A stretch of 64,000 bases of DNA, taken from contig NZ_LIYH01000006.1 in assembly GCF_001905885.1 (NCBI RefSeq), positions 496,001 through 560,000 of the forward strand, read 5' to 3'. Under the pieces are notes generated by a model. That model did not search any database, had not been told where the DNA came from, and saw nothing but the letters and a program-made list of their open reading frames with translations. Position numbers and translations under genes: made by a program. This document shows, one piece after another, positions 25,176 through 33,801 of this stretch; position 1 is the first letter of the stretch, and every line of letters starts with the position of its first letter. Source of the DNA: Streptomyces sp. CB03234 (GTDB lineage: Bacteria > Actinomycetota > Actinomycetes > Streptomycetales > Streptomycetaceae).

Positions 25176-25940
25176 TCACAGATGGGCCTCCAGGGCGTCA
25201 CGGAGTCGGCGGAGCAGGGCGATGTCCGGGTCGGGCGTGAAGCCCGCGACCGGGTGCGGGGACGGTCGGTGCGGGGCGGGGTCGTACGGGGACGGTCGGT
25301 GCGGGGCGGGGTCGTACGGGGACGGCTCCGGCGGCGTCGCCACCAGCCCGGCCGCGGCCAGCCGCCGGACGTCCAGCAGGGTGTGGAACGCGGGCCTTCC
25401 CAGCGCCCAGGCGAGCTGCGCCGGGGTACGGGTGCCGTCGGCGTGGGCCAGCAGGGCGCGCCCGCGGGCGGTGACCGTCTGGCCGGGGGCGGCGGGGCGC
25501 GGGACGACGGGCGCGGCGTCGACGGCGGGGTAGGGCCACACGCTGTCGAGCAGCTCACGGCGGCGCAGCGTCTCCCGCTCCACGTCGGCCGCGGAGACGG
25601 GGCGTACGGCGCGCACGGCGTGCGTCCCGTGAACGGTGCCGTACTGGAAGCGCGCCGGACCGCGGCCGGGCGCGAGCGCGAAGAACGCGGCGTCGAACAG
25701 GGCGCCCAGCCGGCAGATCTCCAGCTCGCCGACCGCGATCCGGCCGCGCCGCGGCCGACGACCGCCCGCCGTCAGCAGGACGTCAGGCCCGGGCGCGACG
25801 GGGCTCTCCGCGTGCACGACCCGCCCGTCGACGAGGTACAGCGTCCCGTGGTCGCGCACCAGCGCCCCGGTCGCCCGCTCGCGCGCGAGCCGCAGCAGCA
25901 TCGGCGAGACGACGACGGCTCCGGCGGCATGCGCCCTCAT
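25176..25940 (-). CDS. DUF4388/PatA-N-like domain protein
   Basis: This is a 254-residue protein. The opening pattern RERATGALVRDHGTLYLVDG, continuing RVVHAESP, is typical of the DUF4388 (PatA N-terminal) domain. A C-terminal winged-helix-like segment (TPAQLAWALGRPAFHTLLDVRRLAAAGLV) suggests DNA binding or protein interaction. Near the C-terminus a ten-residue unit SPYDPAPHRP is perfectly duplicated, from a 30-bp DNA repeat. The ATG at 25940 overlaps the stop of the upstream roadblock gene (ATGA). Such proteins often act with roadblock proteins in gliding or developmental signalling. Confidence 0.6.
   Translation of the reverse strand: MRAHAAGAVVVSPMLLRLARERATGALVRDHGTLYLVDGRVVHAESPVAPGPDVLLTAGGRRPRRGRIAVGELEICRLGALFDAAFFALAPGRGPARFQYGTVHGTHAVRAVRPVSAADVERETLRRRELLDSVWPYPAVDAAPVVPRPAAPGQTVTARGRALLAHADGTRTPAQLAWALGRPAFHTLLDVRRLAAAGLVATPPEPSPYDPAPHRPSPYDPAPHRPSPHPVAGFTPDPDIALLRRLRDALEAHL
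25261..25320. repeat. Perfect 30-bp tandem duplication inside the DUF4388-like gene
   Basis: Bases 25261-25290 and 25291-25320 are identical (GACGGTCGGT, GCGGGGCGGG, GTCGTACGGG). The unit is a multiple of three and encodes a repeated ten-residue Pro-rich segment, pointing to recent slippage. Confidence 0.9.
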
Positions 25941-26497
25941 ACCAGCACCAGCCGCTCGGCCAGCTCCCGCAGGCGGAGGCGGGCGAGCGCCAGGTTGCCG
26001 GTGGAGCGGTCCAGCCACAGGTGGAGGAACACGCTGCTGTCGAACGTCGTCTCGACGAACCGCAGGACGTGGTAGCCGGTACGGGTGGTGACGATGACGT
26101 CCTCGACGGGCGGCGCCTTCGGGTCCGTACCGCCTGTCGGCAACGCCGGGAGCAGGGCCGCGGCGGGCCGCCCGCCCGGGTCGGGGGGCAGGGCCGCGGG
26201 TAAGGCGGCCTGGCCCGCCGCGGGCAAGGCCGCCGGTAACGCGTCCGGTCCGGGCGCCTGGCCCGCCGCGGGTAAGGCCGCCGCACCCGCCGCCGGTGAC
26301 GCGTCCGGGGCGAACGACTCGTACTCCGCGGCCGCCCGCGCCAGTTCCGCCGTCTCCGCCGCCGTCGTCTCGTGGTCGCCCACCGGGGACTGGCCGGCCG
26401 TGCCGAGGGCCAGGCCACTGGTCCAGTCGACGAGTGCCGCTCCCCGCGCGCCCGGCAGGCTCATCACTTCGCGCAGGCACTCGTCGATTCCGGGCAC
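25937..26497 (-). CDS. Roadblock/LC7-like protein with Ala/Pro-rich insert and three TTA codons
   Basis: This is a 186-residue protein. The N-terminal part (GARGAALVDWTSGLALGTAGQ) and the C-terminal part (VIVTTRTGYHVLRFVETTF ... GNLALARLRLRELAERL) together form a roadblock fold like that of the 24267 gene. They are split by an insert of about 70 residues containing 12-residue repeats of the type GQAALPAA. Codons 75, 87 and 99 are TTA (26273-26275, 26237-26239, 26201-26203), each in the same place of a 36-base repeat. Translation should thus be strongly bldA-dependent. The GTG at 26497 follows GGGAGGGGAG at 5 bases. It is the first gene of the leftward operon. Confidence 0.65.
   Translation of the reverse strand: MPGIDECLREVMSLPGARGAALVDWTSGLALGTAGQSPVGDHETTAAETAELARAAAEYESFAPDASPAAGAAALPAAGQAPGPDALPAALPAAGQAALPAALPPDPGGRPAAALLPALPTGGTDPKAPPVEDVIVTTRTGYHVLRFVETTFDSSVFLHLWLDRSTGNLALARLRLRELAERLVLV
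26190..26290. repeat. 36-bp imperfect repeats carrying TTA codons
   Basis: About three units of 36 bases, each with the core GCCCGCCGCGGGTAAGGC or close variants (GGGCAAGGC, GGTAACGCG). On the minus strand each unit contains one in-frame TTA leucine codon, so repeat expansion has multiplied the rare codon. Confidence 0.7.
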
Positions 26498-26636
26498 GCG
26501 GGCTCCCCTCCCAGTTCCCCGTTGCGCATCCACGTCCAAAGGTGCTGTGACCACGACGCTACGCAACGTTCGCTCGGCAGGTGGGAGTTCTGGCATTTTC
26601 CAATGGAACGTGCCCCGCGAGCGATAAGGTCGCCGG

Positions 26637-27992
26637 TTACGACTCTCCGCGTGCCCGCATGACCACCTTGTTGACCGCCCACAGCCCCACGCCGATCGCC
26701 AGCAGGATCCCCGCCCGGATGTAGACGTCCGCGTCCCGGTCGGCCAGCGGGCTGGCGAGGATCAGCGCGGTGATCGCACCGAGCACCGGCAGCGCCGTCG
26801 GCGTACGGAAGTGCTTGTGCTCGACCCGGTCGCGGCGCAGTACCAGTACCGCGATGTTGACCACCGCGAAGACGCACAGCAGCAGGAACGCCGTCGTGTC
26901 GCCCAGGCCCTCGATCTCGCCGGTCGAGACCAGCCCGACCGCCAGGAGCGAGACGAAGACGATGCCGACGACGGGGGTGCGGCGTACGCGCAGGACGCGG
27001 CCCATGGCGCGGGGCAGGATGCGTTCGTTGGCCATGCCGTAGCAGAGGCGCGAGGCCATCATGATGTTGATGAGGGCCGAGTTGGTGACGGCGAACAGCG
27101 CGATGAGGGCGAAGGCCTTGGGCGGGAAGTCGAGTCCGCCGGCCTTGACGACCTCAAGGAGTGGCCCGCTGGACTTCTCCAGGGTGCGGTGGTCGACCAG
27201 GAGCGAGGAGACCAGCGCCACCAGGACGTAGATGGTGCCGGTGACGGCGACGCCCGTGAAGATCGCCCGGGGGAAGGTGCGTACCGGGTCCCGGGTCTCC
27301 TCGGCCATGTTGACCGAGTCCTCGAAGCCGACGAACGCGAAGAAGCCGAGCGCCGTCGCCCCCAGCACGCTGGTGAGCAGCGCGTACCCGGTGCCGGTCG
27401 CCTGGAACTCCCCCAGCCGTGACGGCTCACCGCCGTCCGTCAGCACCGCCCACGCGCCGATGGCGAGGATGATCGCCAGGCCGGTCAGCTCGACGAGGGT
27501 GAGGACGACGTTCGTCTTCACGGACTCCGACACGCCCCGCAGGTTCAGCGCGGCGAGGGCGAGGATGAAGAGGATCGCGATCAGCGTGGGCGGAACCACG
27601 CCCTCCGTGAACTCGGCGAGGTAGTCCCCGCTGAAGGCGCGGGCCGCCGCGCTCGCGGACGACAGGCCCGAGCACATCACCATGAAGGCGACGATGAAGG
27701 TCAGGAAGGGAACCTTGAACGCCTTCTGGGTGTAGAGGGCCGCCCCGGCCGCCTTCGGGTACTTGCCGACGAGTTCGACGTACGACGCCGCCGTCAGGAT
27801 CGCGACGACGAAGCCGATCACGAAGGGCAGCCAGAGCGCGCCCCCCACCTTCCCGGCCACCTTGCCGGTGGTGGCGTAGATGCCGGTGCCCAGGATGTCG
27901 CCGATGACGAAGAGGACCAGCAGTTTTGGTCCGATGACCCGCTTGAGAGACGGCTCCGCGCGAGCTCCCGCGGGCTGTTCGGTGGTGGTCAT
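26637..27992 (-). CDS. APC superfamily amino-acid permease
   Basis: This is a 451-residue transporter with about 12 membrane helices. The first-helix motif DILGTGIYATTG and the block GFEDSVNMAEETRDP are typical of APC family amino-acid/polyamine permeases. It starts 39 bases after the stop of the upstream decarboxylase gene and is almost certainly co-transcribed with it. The pair suggests uptake of an amino acid or exchange of an amino acid against its decarboxylation product. The substrate cannot be read from sequence. Confidence 0.87.
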   Translation of the reverse strand: MTTTEQPAGARAEPSLKRVIGPKLLVLFVIGDILGTGIYATTGKVAGKVGGALWLPFVIGFVVAILTAASYVELVGKYPKAAGAALYTQKAFKVPFLTFIVAFMVMCSGLSSASAAARAFSGDYLAEFTEGVVPPTLIAILFILALAALNLRGVSESVKTNVVLTLVELTGLAIILAIGAWAVLTDGGEPSRLGEFQATGTGYALLTSVLGATALGFFAFVGFEDSVNMAEETRDPVRTFPRAIFTGVAVTGTIYVLVALVSSLLVDHRTLEKSSGPLLEVVKAGGLDFPPKAFALIALFAVTNSALINIMMASRLCYGMANERILPRAMGRVLRVRRTPVVGIVFVSLLAVGLVSTGEIEGLGDTTAFLLLCVFAVVNIAVLVLRRDRVEHKHFRTPTALPVLGAITALILASPLADRDADVYIRAGILLAIGVGLWAVNKVVMRARGES

Positions 27993-28031
27993 GGGGTGGT
28001 TCTGCCCTGGCCGCCGGGGGAGATGCCCCTT

Positions 28032-29354
28032 TCACTCCATGAGCAGCACGTCCGGGCGTCCGCCGCCTGCCTCCGCGACGATCTCGTCGACGGTCTGCGG
28101 CGGTCGTACGGTCGCGAACCGGACCGACCCGTCGTCATCCGTGACGAAGCCGTACACCCCCGGCCGGGCGAGGGAGTTGTACGCGTAGTGGTGCGCGAAG
28201 TAGTACGCCCCGGTGTCGAGCGCGGCCACGATGTCGCCCGGTTCGAGCAGCGGCAGCGGGCGTTTCACGGCCAGCAGGTCGCCCGCGAAGCAGGCCGGTC
28301 CGGCCACGTCCTGGTCGACGGCCGGGCCGCCCGTCTTGGGCAGCCCCTTGGCGTCGTACGCGGCGATCCGCAGCGGCCAGGAGACGGGGTCGTAGACCGT
28401 ACGGGTGGCGACCTGGACGCCCGCGTGCGTGACGGCGATGGGCCGGGAACCGGACGTCTTGGTGTACTCGACGCGGGCCAGGACCGTGCCGTGCTTGGCC
28501 AGCAGCGACCGGCCGAACTCGGTGACCAGGCCGTAGCGTCCGTCGAACAGCCCCGGCACCTCGGCGGCCAGCAGCCGGGCGTACTCCGCGTACGTCGGGG
28601 TCTCCTCGTCGGACGCGAAGTTCACCGGCAGCCCGCCGCCGATGTCGATGGTGTCGACCTGGCGGTGCCCGGCGGCCGCGTTGATCTCCTCGGCGAGCTC
28701 GTACACCTCCCTGATGCCGGTGACGAGCAGGGACAGCGGCACGCCCTGGGAGCCGGAGTGGGTGTGCAGCCGGGTGAGCCAGGGGCGGTCGAGGTAGGTC
28801 CGTACGACGTGGGCGCGGGCGCCCTCGTCGCGCAGCGCGATGCCGAACTTGGAGGTGGCGGTGGCGGTGGACAGAGCCTCGATGGTGCCGCCGCCGATCT
28901 GCGGGTTGACGCGCAGCCCGAGCGGGGAGGCGGTCGGGGCCTGCTGGAACAGGGCGCCGATACGGTCCAGTTCCTGGTGGTTGTCGGCGTTGACGGCGAT
29001 CCCGAGGGCGAGTGCCTCGCGCAGCTCGGCGGGGGTCTTGGCGGGGGAGTCGAGGACGGTCCGCTCCGGCGGTACGCCGGCCGCGCGGGCCAGGGCCAGC
29101 TCTCCGGGGCTCGCGACCTCGGCGCCGAGGCCCGCCTCGTACAGCAGGCGCAGGACGGGGACGAGCGGGGACGCCTTGACGGCGAAGGCGTGCAGGACGG
29201 GCGCGTCGGTGACGTCCGCGAAGGCGGCGCGGAGGGCGGCGGCGGAGGCGCGGACGCCGGCGACGTCGAGGAGGGCGGCGACGGGTTCGGTCCCGGTGAG
29301 GAGGGCTTGGTCGACGGCGGCTCGTACGGCCTGATCACGACGGTCTGAAGCCAT
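28032..29354 (-). CDS. Fold-type III PLP-dependent decarboxylase (diaminopimelate-decarboxylase-like)
   Basis: This is a 440-residue protein. PLP lysine block FAVKASPLVPVLR, EVASPGELALA, HSGSQGVPLSLLV, the phosphate site TIDIGGGLPVNF, EFGRSLLAKHG and the late substrate Cys in GPACFAGD are all present. It belongs to a LysA-like subgroup of unknown substrate, distinct from the accessory decarboxylase at 18280. The start is ATG at 29354, with GGAGA close upstream (short spacing); a longer frame exists but would cross the hut promoter region. It is divergent from hutU and in an operon with the amino-acid permease. Confidence 0.82.
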   Translation of the reverse strand: MASDRRDQAVRAAVDQALLTGTEPVAALLDVAGVRASAAALRAAFADVTDAPVLHAFAVKASPLVPVLRLLYEAGLGAEVASPGELALARAAGVPPERTVLDSPAKTPAELREALALGIAVNADNHQELDRIGALFQQAPTASPLGLRVNPQIGGGTIEALSTATATSKFGIALRDEGARAHVVRTYLDRPWLTRLHTHSGSQGVPLSLLVTGIREVYELAEEINAAAGHRQVDTIDIGGGLPVNFASDEETPTYAEYARLLAAEVPGLFDGRYGLVTEFGRSLLAKHGTVLARVEYTKTSGSRPIAVTHAGVQVATRTVYDPVSWPLRIAAYDAKGLPKTGGPAVDQDVAGPACFAGDLLAVKRPLPLLEPGDIVAALDTGAYYFAHHYAYNSLARPGVYGFVTDDDGSVRFATVRPPQTVDEIVAEAGGGRPDVLLME

Positions 29355-29393
29355 GTTCTCCAGCCAATCATCCGGTGTCCGGCGCCGCAGCCG

Positions 29394-29429
29394 TTGACTA
29401 CATCTATTCATCGCGCCAAGATGTGAATA
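29394..29429 (+). promoter_or_regulatory. Candidate hut promoter and inverted repeat
   Basis: TTGACT (29394-29399) matches -35 at 5 of 6 bases; the hexamer 17 bases on, CAAGAT (29417-29422), is a weak -10. An inverted repeat TATTCA (29405-29410) / TGAATA (29424-29429) overlaps it. The element lies in the divergent region between the decarboxylase and hutU genes, so it may control both. Confidence 0.4.
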
Positions 29430-29487
29430 TCCGATTCTGCAAGCGACGCAGTCGCAGTCGTCCCTGTGTGACCGAGGAGGCATCCCC

Positions 29488-31152
29488 ATGTCAGGACCCC
29501 GCCCCGTACGGGCCCCGCGCGGTACGGAACTGAGCGCCCTGGGATGGCAGCAGGAGGCCGCCCTGCGGATGCTGCAGAACAACCTCGACCCCGAGGTTGC
29601 CGAGCACCCCGACAAGCTCGTCGTCTACGGCGGCACCGGCAAGGCCGCCCGCGACTGGCGCTCCTTCGACGCGATGGTCCGTACGCTGCGGACGCTCAAG
29701 CAGGACGAGACGATGCTCGTCCAGTCCGGCCGCCCCGTCGGCGTCATGCAGACCCACGAGTGGGCGCCGCGCGTCCTGATCGCCAACTCCAACCTGGTCG
29801 GCGACTGGGCGAACTGGGAGGAGTTCCGGCGGCTGGAACAGCTGGGCCTGACCATGTACGGCCAGATGACGGCCGGGTCGTGGATCTACATCGGTACGCA
29901 GGGGATCCTGCAGGGCACGTACGAGACGTTCGCCGCCGTCGCCGCCAAGAAGTTCCACGGCACCCTGGCCGGGACGATCACCCTCACCGCCGGCCTCGGC
30001 GGCATGGGCGGCGCCCAGCCGCTCGCCGTCACCATGAACGACGGCGTCGCCATCTGCATCGACTGCGACCCGCGCGCCATCGAGCGCCGCATCGAGCACC
30101 GGTACCTGGACGTCCGCGCCGACTCCCTCGACCACGCGCTGTCCCTCGCCGTCGAGGCCCGCGACGCCCGCCGCCCGCTCTCCATCGGCGTGCTGGGCAA
30201 CGCCGCCGACCTGGTCCCGCAGCTGCTCGCGATGAACGCCCCCATCGACATCGTCACCGACCAGACCTCCGCCCACGACCCCCTCTCCTACCTCCCGCTC
30301 GGCGTCGACTTCGACGACATGGCGTCCTACGCGGCCGAGAAGCCCGCCGACTTCACCCAGCGCGCCCGGGAGTCGATGGCCCGGCACGTGGAGGCCATGG
30401 TCGGCTTCATGGACGCCGGCGCCGAGGTTTTCGACTACGGCAACTCCATCCGCGGCGAGGCGCGGCTCGCCGGCTACGACCGGGCGTTCGCCTTCCCCGG
30501 CTTCGTACCCGCCTACATCCGGCCCCTGTTCTGCGAGGGCAAGGGCCCCTTCCGCTGGGCCGCCCTGTCCGGCGACGCCGCCGACATCCACAAGACCGAC
30601 AAGGCCATCCTCGACCTCTTCCCCGAGAACGAGTCGCTGGCCCGCTGGATCAAGATGGCCGGCGAACGCGTCCACTTCCAGGGCCTGCCCGCCCGCATCT
30701 GCTGGCTCGGCTACGGCGAGCGGGACCGCGCCGGTGAGCGCTTCAACGACATGGTCGCCTCCGGCGAGCTGTCCGCCCCCCTCGCCATCGGCCGCGACCA
30801 CCTCGACTGCGGCTCCGTGGCCTCCCCGTACCGCGAGACCGAGGCCATGCTGGACGGCTCCGACGCCATCGCCGACTGGCCGCTCCTCAACGCCATGGTG
30901 AACGTCGCCTCCGGCGCCTCCTGGGTCTCCATCCACCACGGCGGCGGCGTCGGCATGGGCCGCTCCATCCACGCCGGCCAGGTCACGGTCGCCGACGGCA
31001 CCCCGCTCGCGGGCGAGAAGATCCGCCGCGTCCTCACCAACGACCCGGGCATGGGCGTCATCCGCCACGTCGACGCGGGCTACGACCGCGCGGAGTCCGT
31101 CGCCGACGAGCGCGGCGTCCGCATCCCGATGCGCGAGGGTGACCAGTCGTGA
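29488..31152 (+). CDS. hutU: Urocanate hydratase
   Basis: This is a 554-residue urocanase, full length for the family (about 550-560). It hydrates urocanate to imidazolonepropionate, the second step of histidine breakdown, using tightly bound NAD+. The NAD-binding segment TAGLGGMGGAQP is near residue 167-178, and the conserved active-site block GLPARICWLGYG carries the signature Cys at 405. The ATG at 29488 has GAGGAGG upstream. Its TGA overlaps the GTG of the next gene. Histidine ammonia-lyase (hutH), the first step, is not in this window. Confidence 0.96.
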   Translation: MSGPRPVRAPRGTELSALGWQQEAALRMLQNNLDPEVAEHPDKLVVYGGTGKAARDWRSFDAMVRTLRTLKQDETMLVQSGRPVGVMQTHEWAPRVLIANSNLVGDWANWEEFRRLEQLGLTMYGQMTAGSWIYIGTQGILQGTYETFAAVAAKKFHGTLAGTITLTAGLGGMGGAQPLAVTMNDGVAICIDCDPRAIERRIEHRYLDVRADSLDHALSLAVEARDARRPLSIGVLGNAADLVPQLLAMNAPIDIVTDQTSAHDPLSYLPLGVDFDDMASYAAEKPADFTQRARESMARHVEAMVGFMDAGAEVFDYGNSIRGEARLAGYDRAFAFPGFVPAYIRPLFCEGKGPFRWAALSGDAADIHKTDKAILDLFPENESLARWIKMAGERVHFQGLPARICWLGYGERDRAGERFNDMVASGELSAPLAIGRDHLDCGSVASPYRETEAMLDGSDAIADWPLLNAMVNVASGASWVSIHHGGGVGMGRSIHAGQVTVADGTPLAGEKIRRVLTNDPGMGVIRHVDAGYDRAESVADERGVRIPMREGDQS

Positions 31153-32441
31153 CCGGGAACGACGAGTTCGTGGGCGCACCCCCGGACCACCGGCGTGCGG
31201 TCGCCGACGAAGCCGTATCCACGGCCGCCGGGGGCGCCTCGTTCCACACCATGTGGGCCGACCTCGCGCCCATCGGCCGCCACCAGGGCAGCGGAGGCTA
31301 CCGCCGCCACGCCTGGACCGGCGCCGACGCCGACTGCCGTACCTGGTTCCAGGAGCAGGCCGAGGCGCGCGGGCTCACCTACGAGACCGACCGCAACGGC
31401 AACCAGTGGGCCTGGCTCGGCGACCCCCTCGGCGAGGACGCCGTCGTCACCGGCTCGCACCTGGACTCCGTCCCGGACGGCGGCGCCTTCGACGGCCCGC
31501 TGGGTGTCGTCTCCTCCTTCGCCGCGCTCGACGAACTCCGCCACAGGGGAGTGGAGTTCCGTCGTCCGCTGGCCATCACCAACTTCGGTGACGAGGAGGG
31601 CGCCCGCTTCGGTCTCGCCTGCGTCGGCTCCCGACTCACGGCCGGGCAGCTGACGAAGGAGGCGGCGTACGCGCTGCGCGACGCCGACGGCGTCACCCTC
31701 CCGCAGGCCATGGAGGCCGCCGGGTACGACCCGGAGGCCATCGGCCCGGACCCGGAGCGTCTGGCCCGTATCGGCGCGTTCGTCGAGCTGCACGTCGAGC
31801 AGGGCCGCGCCCTCGACCTGACCGGGGACGCGGTCGGTATCGCCTCCGCCATCTGGCCGCACGGCCGCTGGCGGTACGACTTCCACGGCGAGGCCAACCA
31901 CGCCGGCACCACCCGGCTCGCCGACCGGCGCGACCCGATGCTGACGTACGCCGAAACGGTCCTGGCCGCCCGCCGCGAGGCGGAACTCGCCGGAGCCGTC
32001 GCCACCTTCGGCAAGATCGCGGTCGAGCCGAACGGCGTCAACGCCATCCCCTCCCTCGTACGCGGCTGGCTCGACTCCCGCGCCGCCGACCAGGCGACGC
32101 TGGACACGGTCGTGTCGGGTATCGAGGCGGCCGCCCACGAGGCGGCCACCCGCCAGGGCATCGACCTCACCGTCGTACGCGAATCCTTCACCCCCGTCGT
32201 CGAGTTCGAGCACGCGCTGCGGGACGAGATCGCCAAGATCCTCGGCGGCCAGGTCCCGGTCCTCGGCACCGGCGCCGGCCACGACGCGGGTATCCTGTCG
32301 GCCTCCATTCCCACCGCCATGCTGTTCGTCCGTAACCCCACGGGCGTCTCCCACTCCCCGGCCGAGTACGCGGCCGAGGACGACTGCGTGGCCGGCGTCC
32401 ACGCACTCGCCGACGTACTGGAGGGCCTGGCGTGCGGCTGA
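31149..32441 (+). CDS. M20 family amidohydrolase (allantoate amidohydrolase / carbamoyl-amino-acid hydrolase-like)
   Basis: This is a 430-residue zinc-dependent hydrolase of the AllC/HyuC/AmaB group: GSHLDSVPDGGAFDGPLG holds the metal His/Asp, NFGDEEGARFG the Glu pair, ELHVEQGRAL the group signature, and GHDAGIL the late metal His. Annotated as allantoate amidohydrolase by similarity. Its position between hutU and hutF, overlapping both, suggests that it removes the formyl group from N-formyl-L-glutamate (the HutG step), which is otherwise absent here. That role is inferred from context. Confidence 0.8.
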   Translation: MTGNDEFVGAPPDHRRAVADEAVSTAAGGASFHTMWADLAPIGRHQGSGGYRRHAWTGADADCRTWFQEQAEARGLTYETDRNGNQWAWLGDPLGEDAVVTGSHLDSVPDGGAFDGPLGVVSSFAALDELRHRGVEFRRPLAITNFGDEEGARFGLACVGSRLTAGQLTKEAAYALRDADGVTLPQAMEAAGYDPEAIGPDPERLARIGAFVELHVEQGRALDLTGDAVGIASAIWPHGRWRYDFHGEANHAGTTRLADRRDPMLTYAETVLAARREAELAGAVATFGKIAVEPNGVNAIPSLVRGWLDSRAADQATLDTVVSGIEAAAHEAATRQGIDLTVVRESFTPVVEFEHALRDEIAKILGGQVPVLGTGAGHDAGILSASIPTAMLFVRNPTGVSHSPAEYAAEDDCVAGVHALADVLEGLACG

Positions 32442-33766
32442 CCTACTGGTGCGAACACGCCTGGCTCGGCACCCACGTCGAGCCGGGCGTCGCCCTCGAC
32501 GTGACGGACGGCCGCATCACCGCCGTACGCCCCGGCGTCGACACCCCGCCGCAGGGCGCCGTGCCCTTGCGCGGCCTGACCGTCCCCGGGCTGGCCAACG
32601 CCCACAGCCACGCCTTCCACCGGGCCCTGCGCGGCACCGTCCAGGTCGGCTCCGGCACCTTCTGGACCTGGCGCGAGGTCATGTACCAGGTCGCCTCCCG
32701 CCTGACGCCCGACACCTACTTCGCGCTCGCCCGCGCCGTGTACGCGGAGATGGCGCTGGCCGGCATCACGGCGGTCGGCGAGTTCCACTACCTCCACCAC
32801 GCGCCCGGAGGCACCCCGTACGCCGACCCCAACGCCATGGGCGAGGCGCTGATCGCGGCGGCCGGCGAGGCGGGCATCCGCATCACGCTGCTCGACACGG
32901 CGTACCTGTCCTCCGGGTTCGGCGCCGCGCCCGAGCCGCACCAGCTGCGCTTCTCCGACGGCACGGCCGAGGCCTGGGCGGTGCGTGCCTCCCTCCTCAA
33001 GGACCGGGACGGCGTCCGTATCGGCGCGGCCGTCCACTCCGTACGTGCCGTCCCCGCCGACCAGCTGTCCACGGTCGCCCAGTGGGCCGCCGACCGGCAG
33101 GCTCCCCTGCACGTCCACCTCTCCGAGCAGACGGCCGAGAACGACGCCTGCCTGGCCGCCCACGGCTGCACCCCGACCCGGCTGCTCGCCGACCACGGCG
33201 TACTCGGACCGCGCACCACCGGCGTCCACAACACCCACCTCACCGACGAGGACATCGCCCTGCTCGGCGGCACCGGCACCGGCACGTGCATGTGCCCGAC
33301 CACCGAACGGGACCTCGCGGACGGCATCGGCCCGGCCGTCGCCCTCCAGCGGGCCGGCTCGCCCCTGTCGCTGGGCAGCGACAGCCACGCGGTGATCGAC
33401 CTGCTGGAAGAGGCACGGGCGATGGAACTCGACGAGCGCCTCCGCTCCCGCACCCGCGGCCACTGGACGGCAGCCGCGCTCCTGCGCGCCGCCACCGCCG
33501 ACGGGCACGCCGCACTCGGGTGGCCGGACGCCGGCCGCCTCGAAACCGGGGCGCTCGCCGACTTCACGACGATCGCCCTCGACACGGTCAGGACAGCGGG
33601 ACCGGTGCCGCGTCTGGCAGCTGAGACAGCGGTATTCGCCGCGTCGGCAGCGGATGTGCGCCATACGGTCGTGGGCGGGCGACACGTCGTACGGGACGGA
33701 GCCCACTGCCTGATCCCCGACGTACCCCGAGCCCTGAAGGACTCGATCGCCGCGCTGCACCGCTGA
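32432..33766 (+). CDS. hutF: Formimidoylglutamate deiminase
   Basis: This is a 444-residue amidohydrolase-superfamily enzyme. The metal site NAHSHAFHRAL (HxH) is at the start of the barrel, with HVHLSEQTAEN in the middle and GSDSHAVIDLLEE near the end; these are typical of HutF, which converts N-formimino-L-glutamate to N-formyl-L-glutamate plus ammonia. The GTG start overlaps the previous gene by 10 bases, which points to coupled translation. The five-step route through HutF (rather than the one-step HutG route) is the usual actinobacterial form. Confidence 0.9.
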   Translation: MRLTYWCEHAWLGTHVEPGVALDVTDGRITAVRPGVDTPPQGAVPLRGLTVPGLANAHSHAFHRALRGTVQVGSGTFWTWREVMYQVASRLTPDTYFALARAVYAEMALAGITAVGEFHYLHHAPGGTPYADPNAMGEALIAAAGEAGIRITLLDTAYLSSGFGAAPEPHQLRFSDGTAEAWAVRASLLKDRDGVRIGAAVHSVRAVPADQLSTVAQWAADRQAPLHVHLSEQTAENDACLAAHGCTPTRLLADHGVLGPRTTGVHNTHLTDEDIALLGGTGTGTCMCPTTERDLADGIGPAVALQRAGSPLSLGSDSHAVIDLLEEARAMELDERLRSRTRGHWTAAALLRAATADGHAALGWPDAGRLETGALADFTTIALDTVRTAGPVPRLAAETAVFAASAADVRHTVVGGRHVVRDGAHCLIPDVPRALKDSIAALHR

Positions 33767-33801
33767 AGCGGCTGGAACCGCTGAAGGAGACACCCCTCAC
33801 C

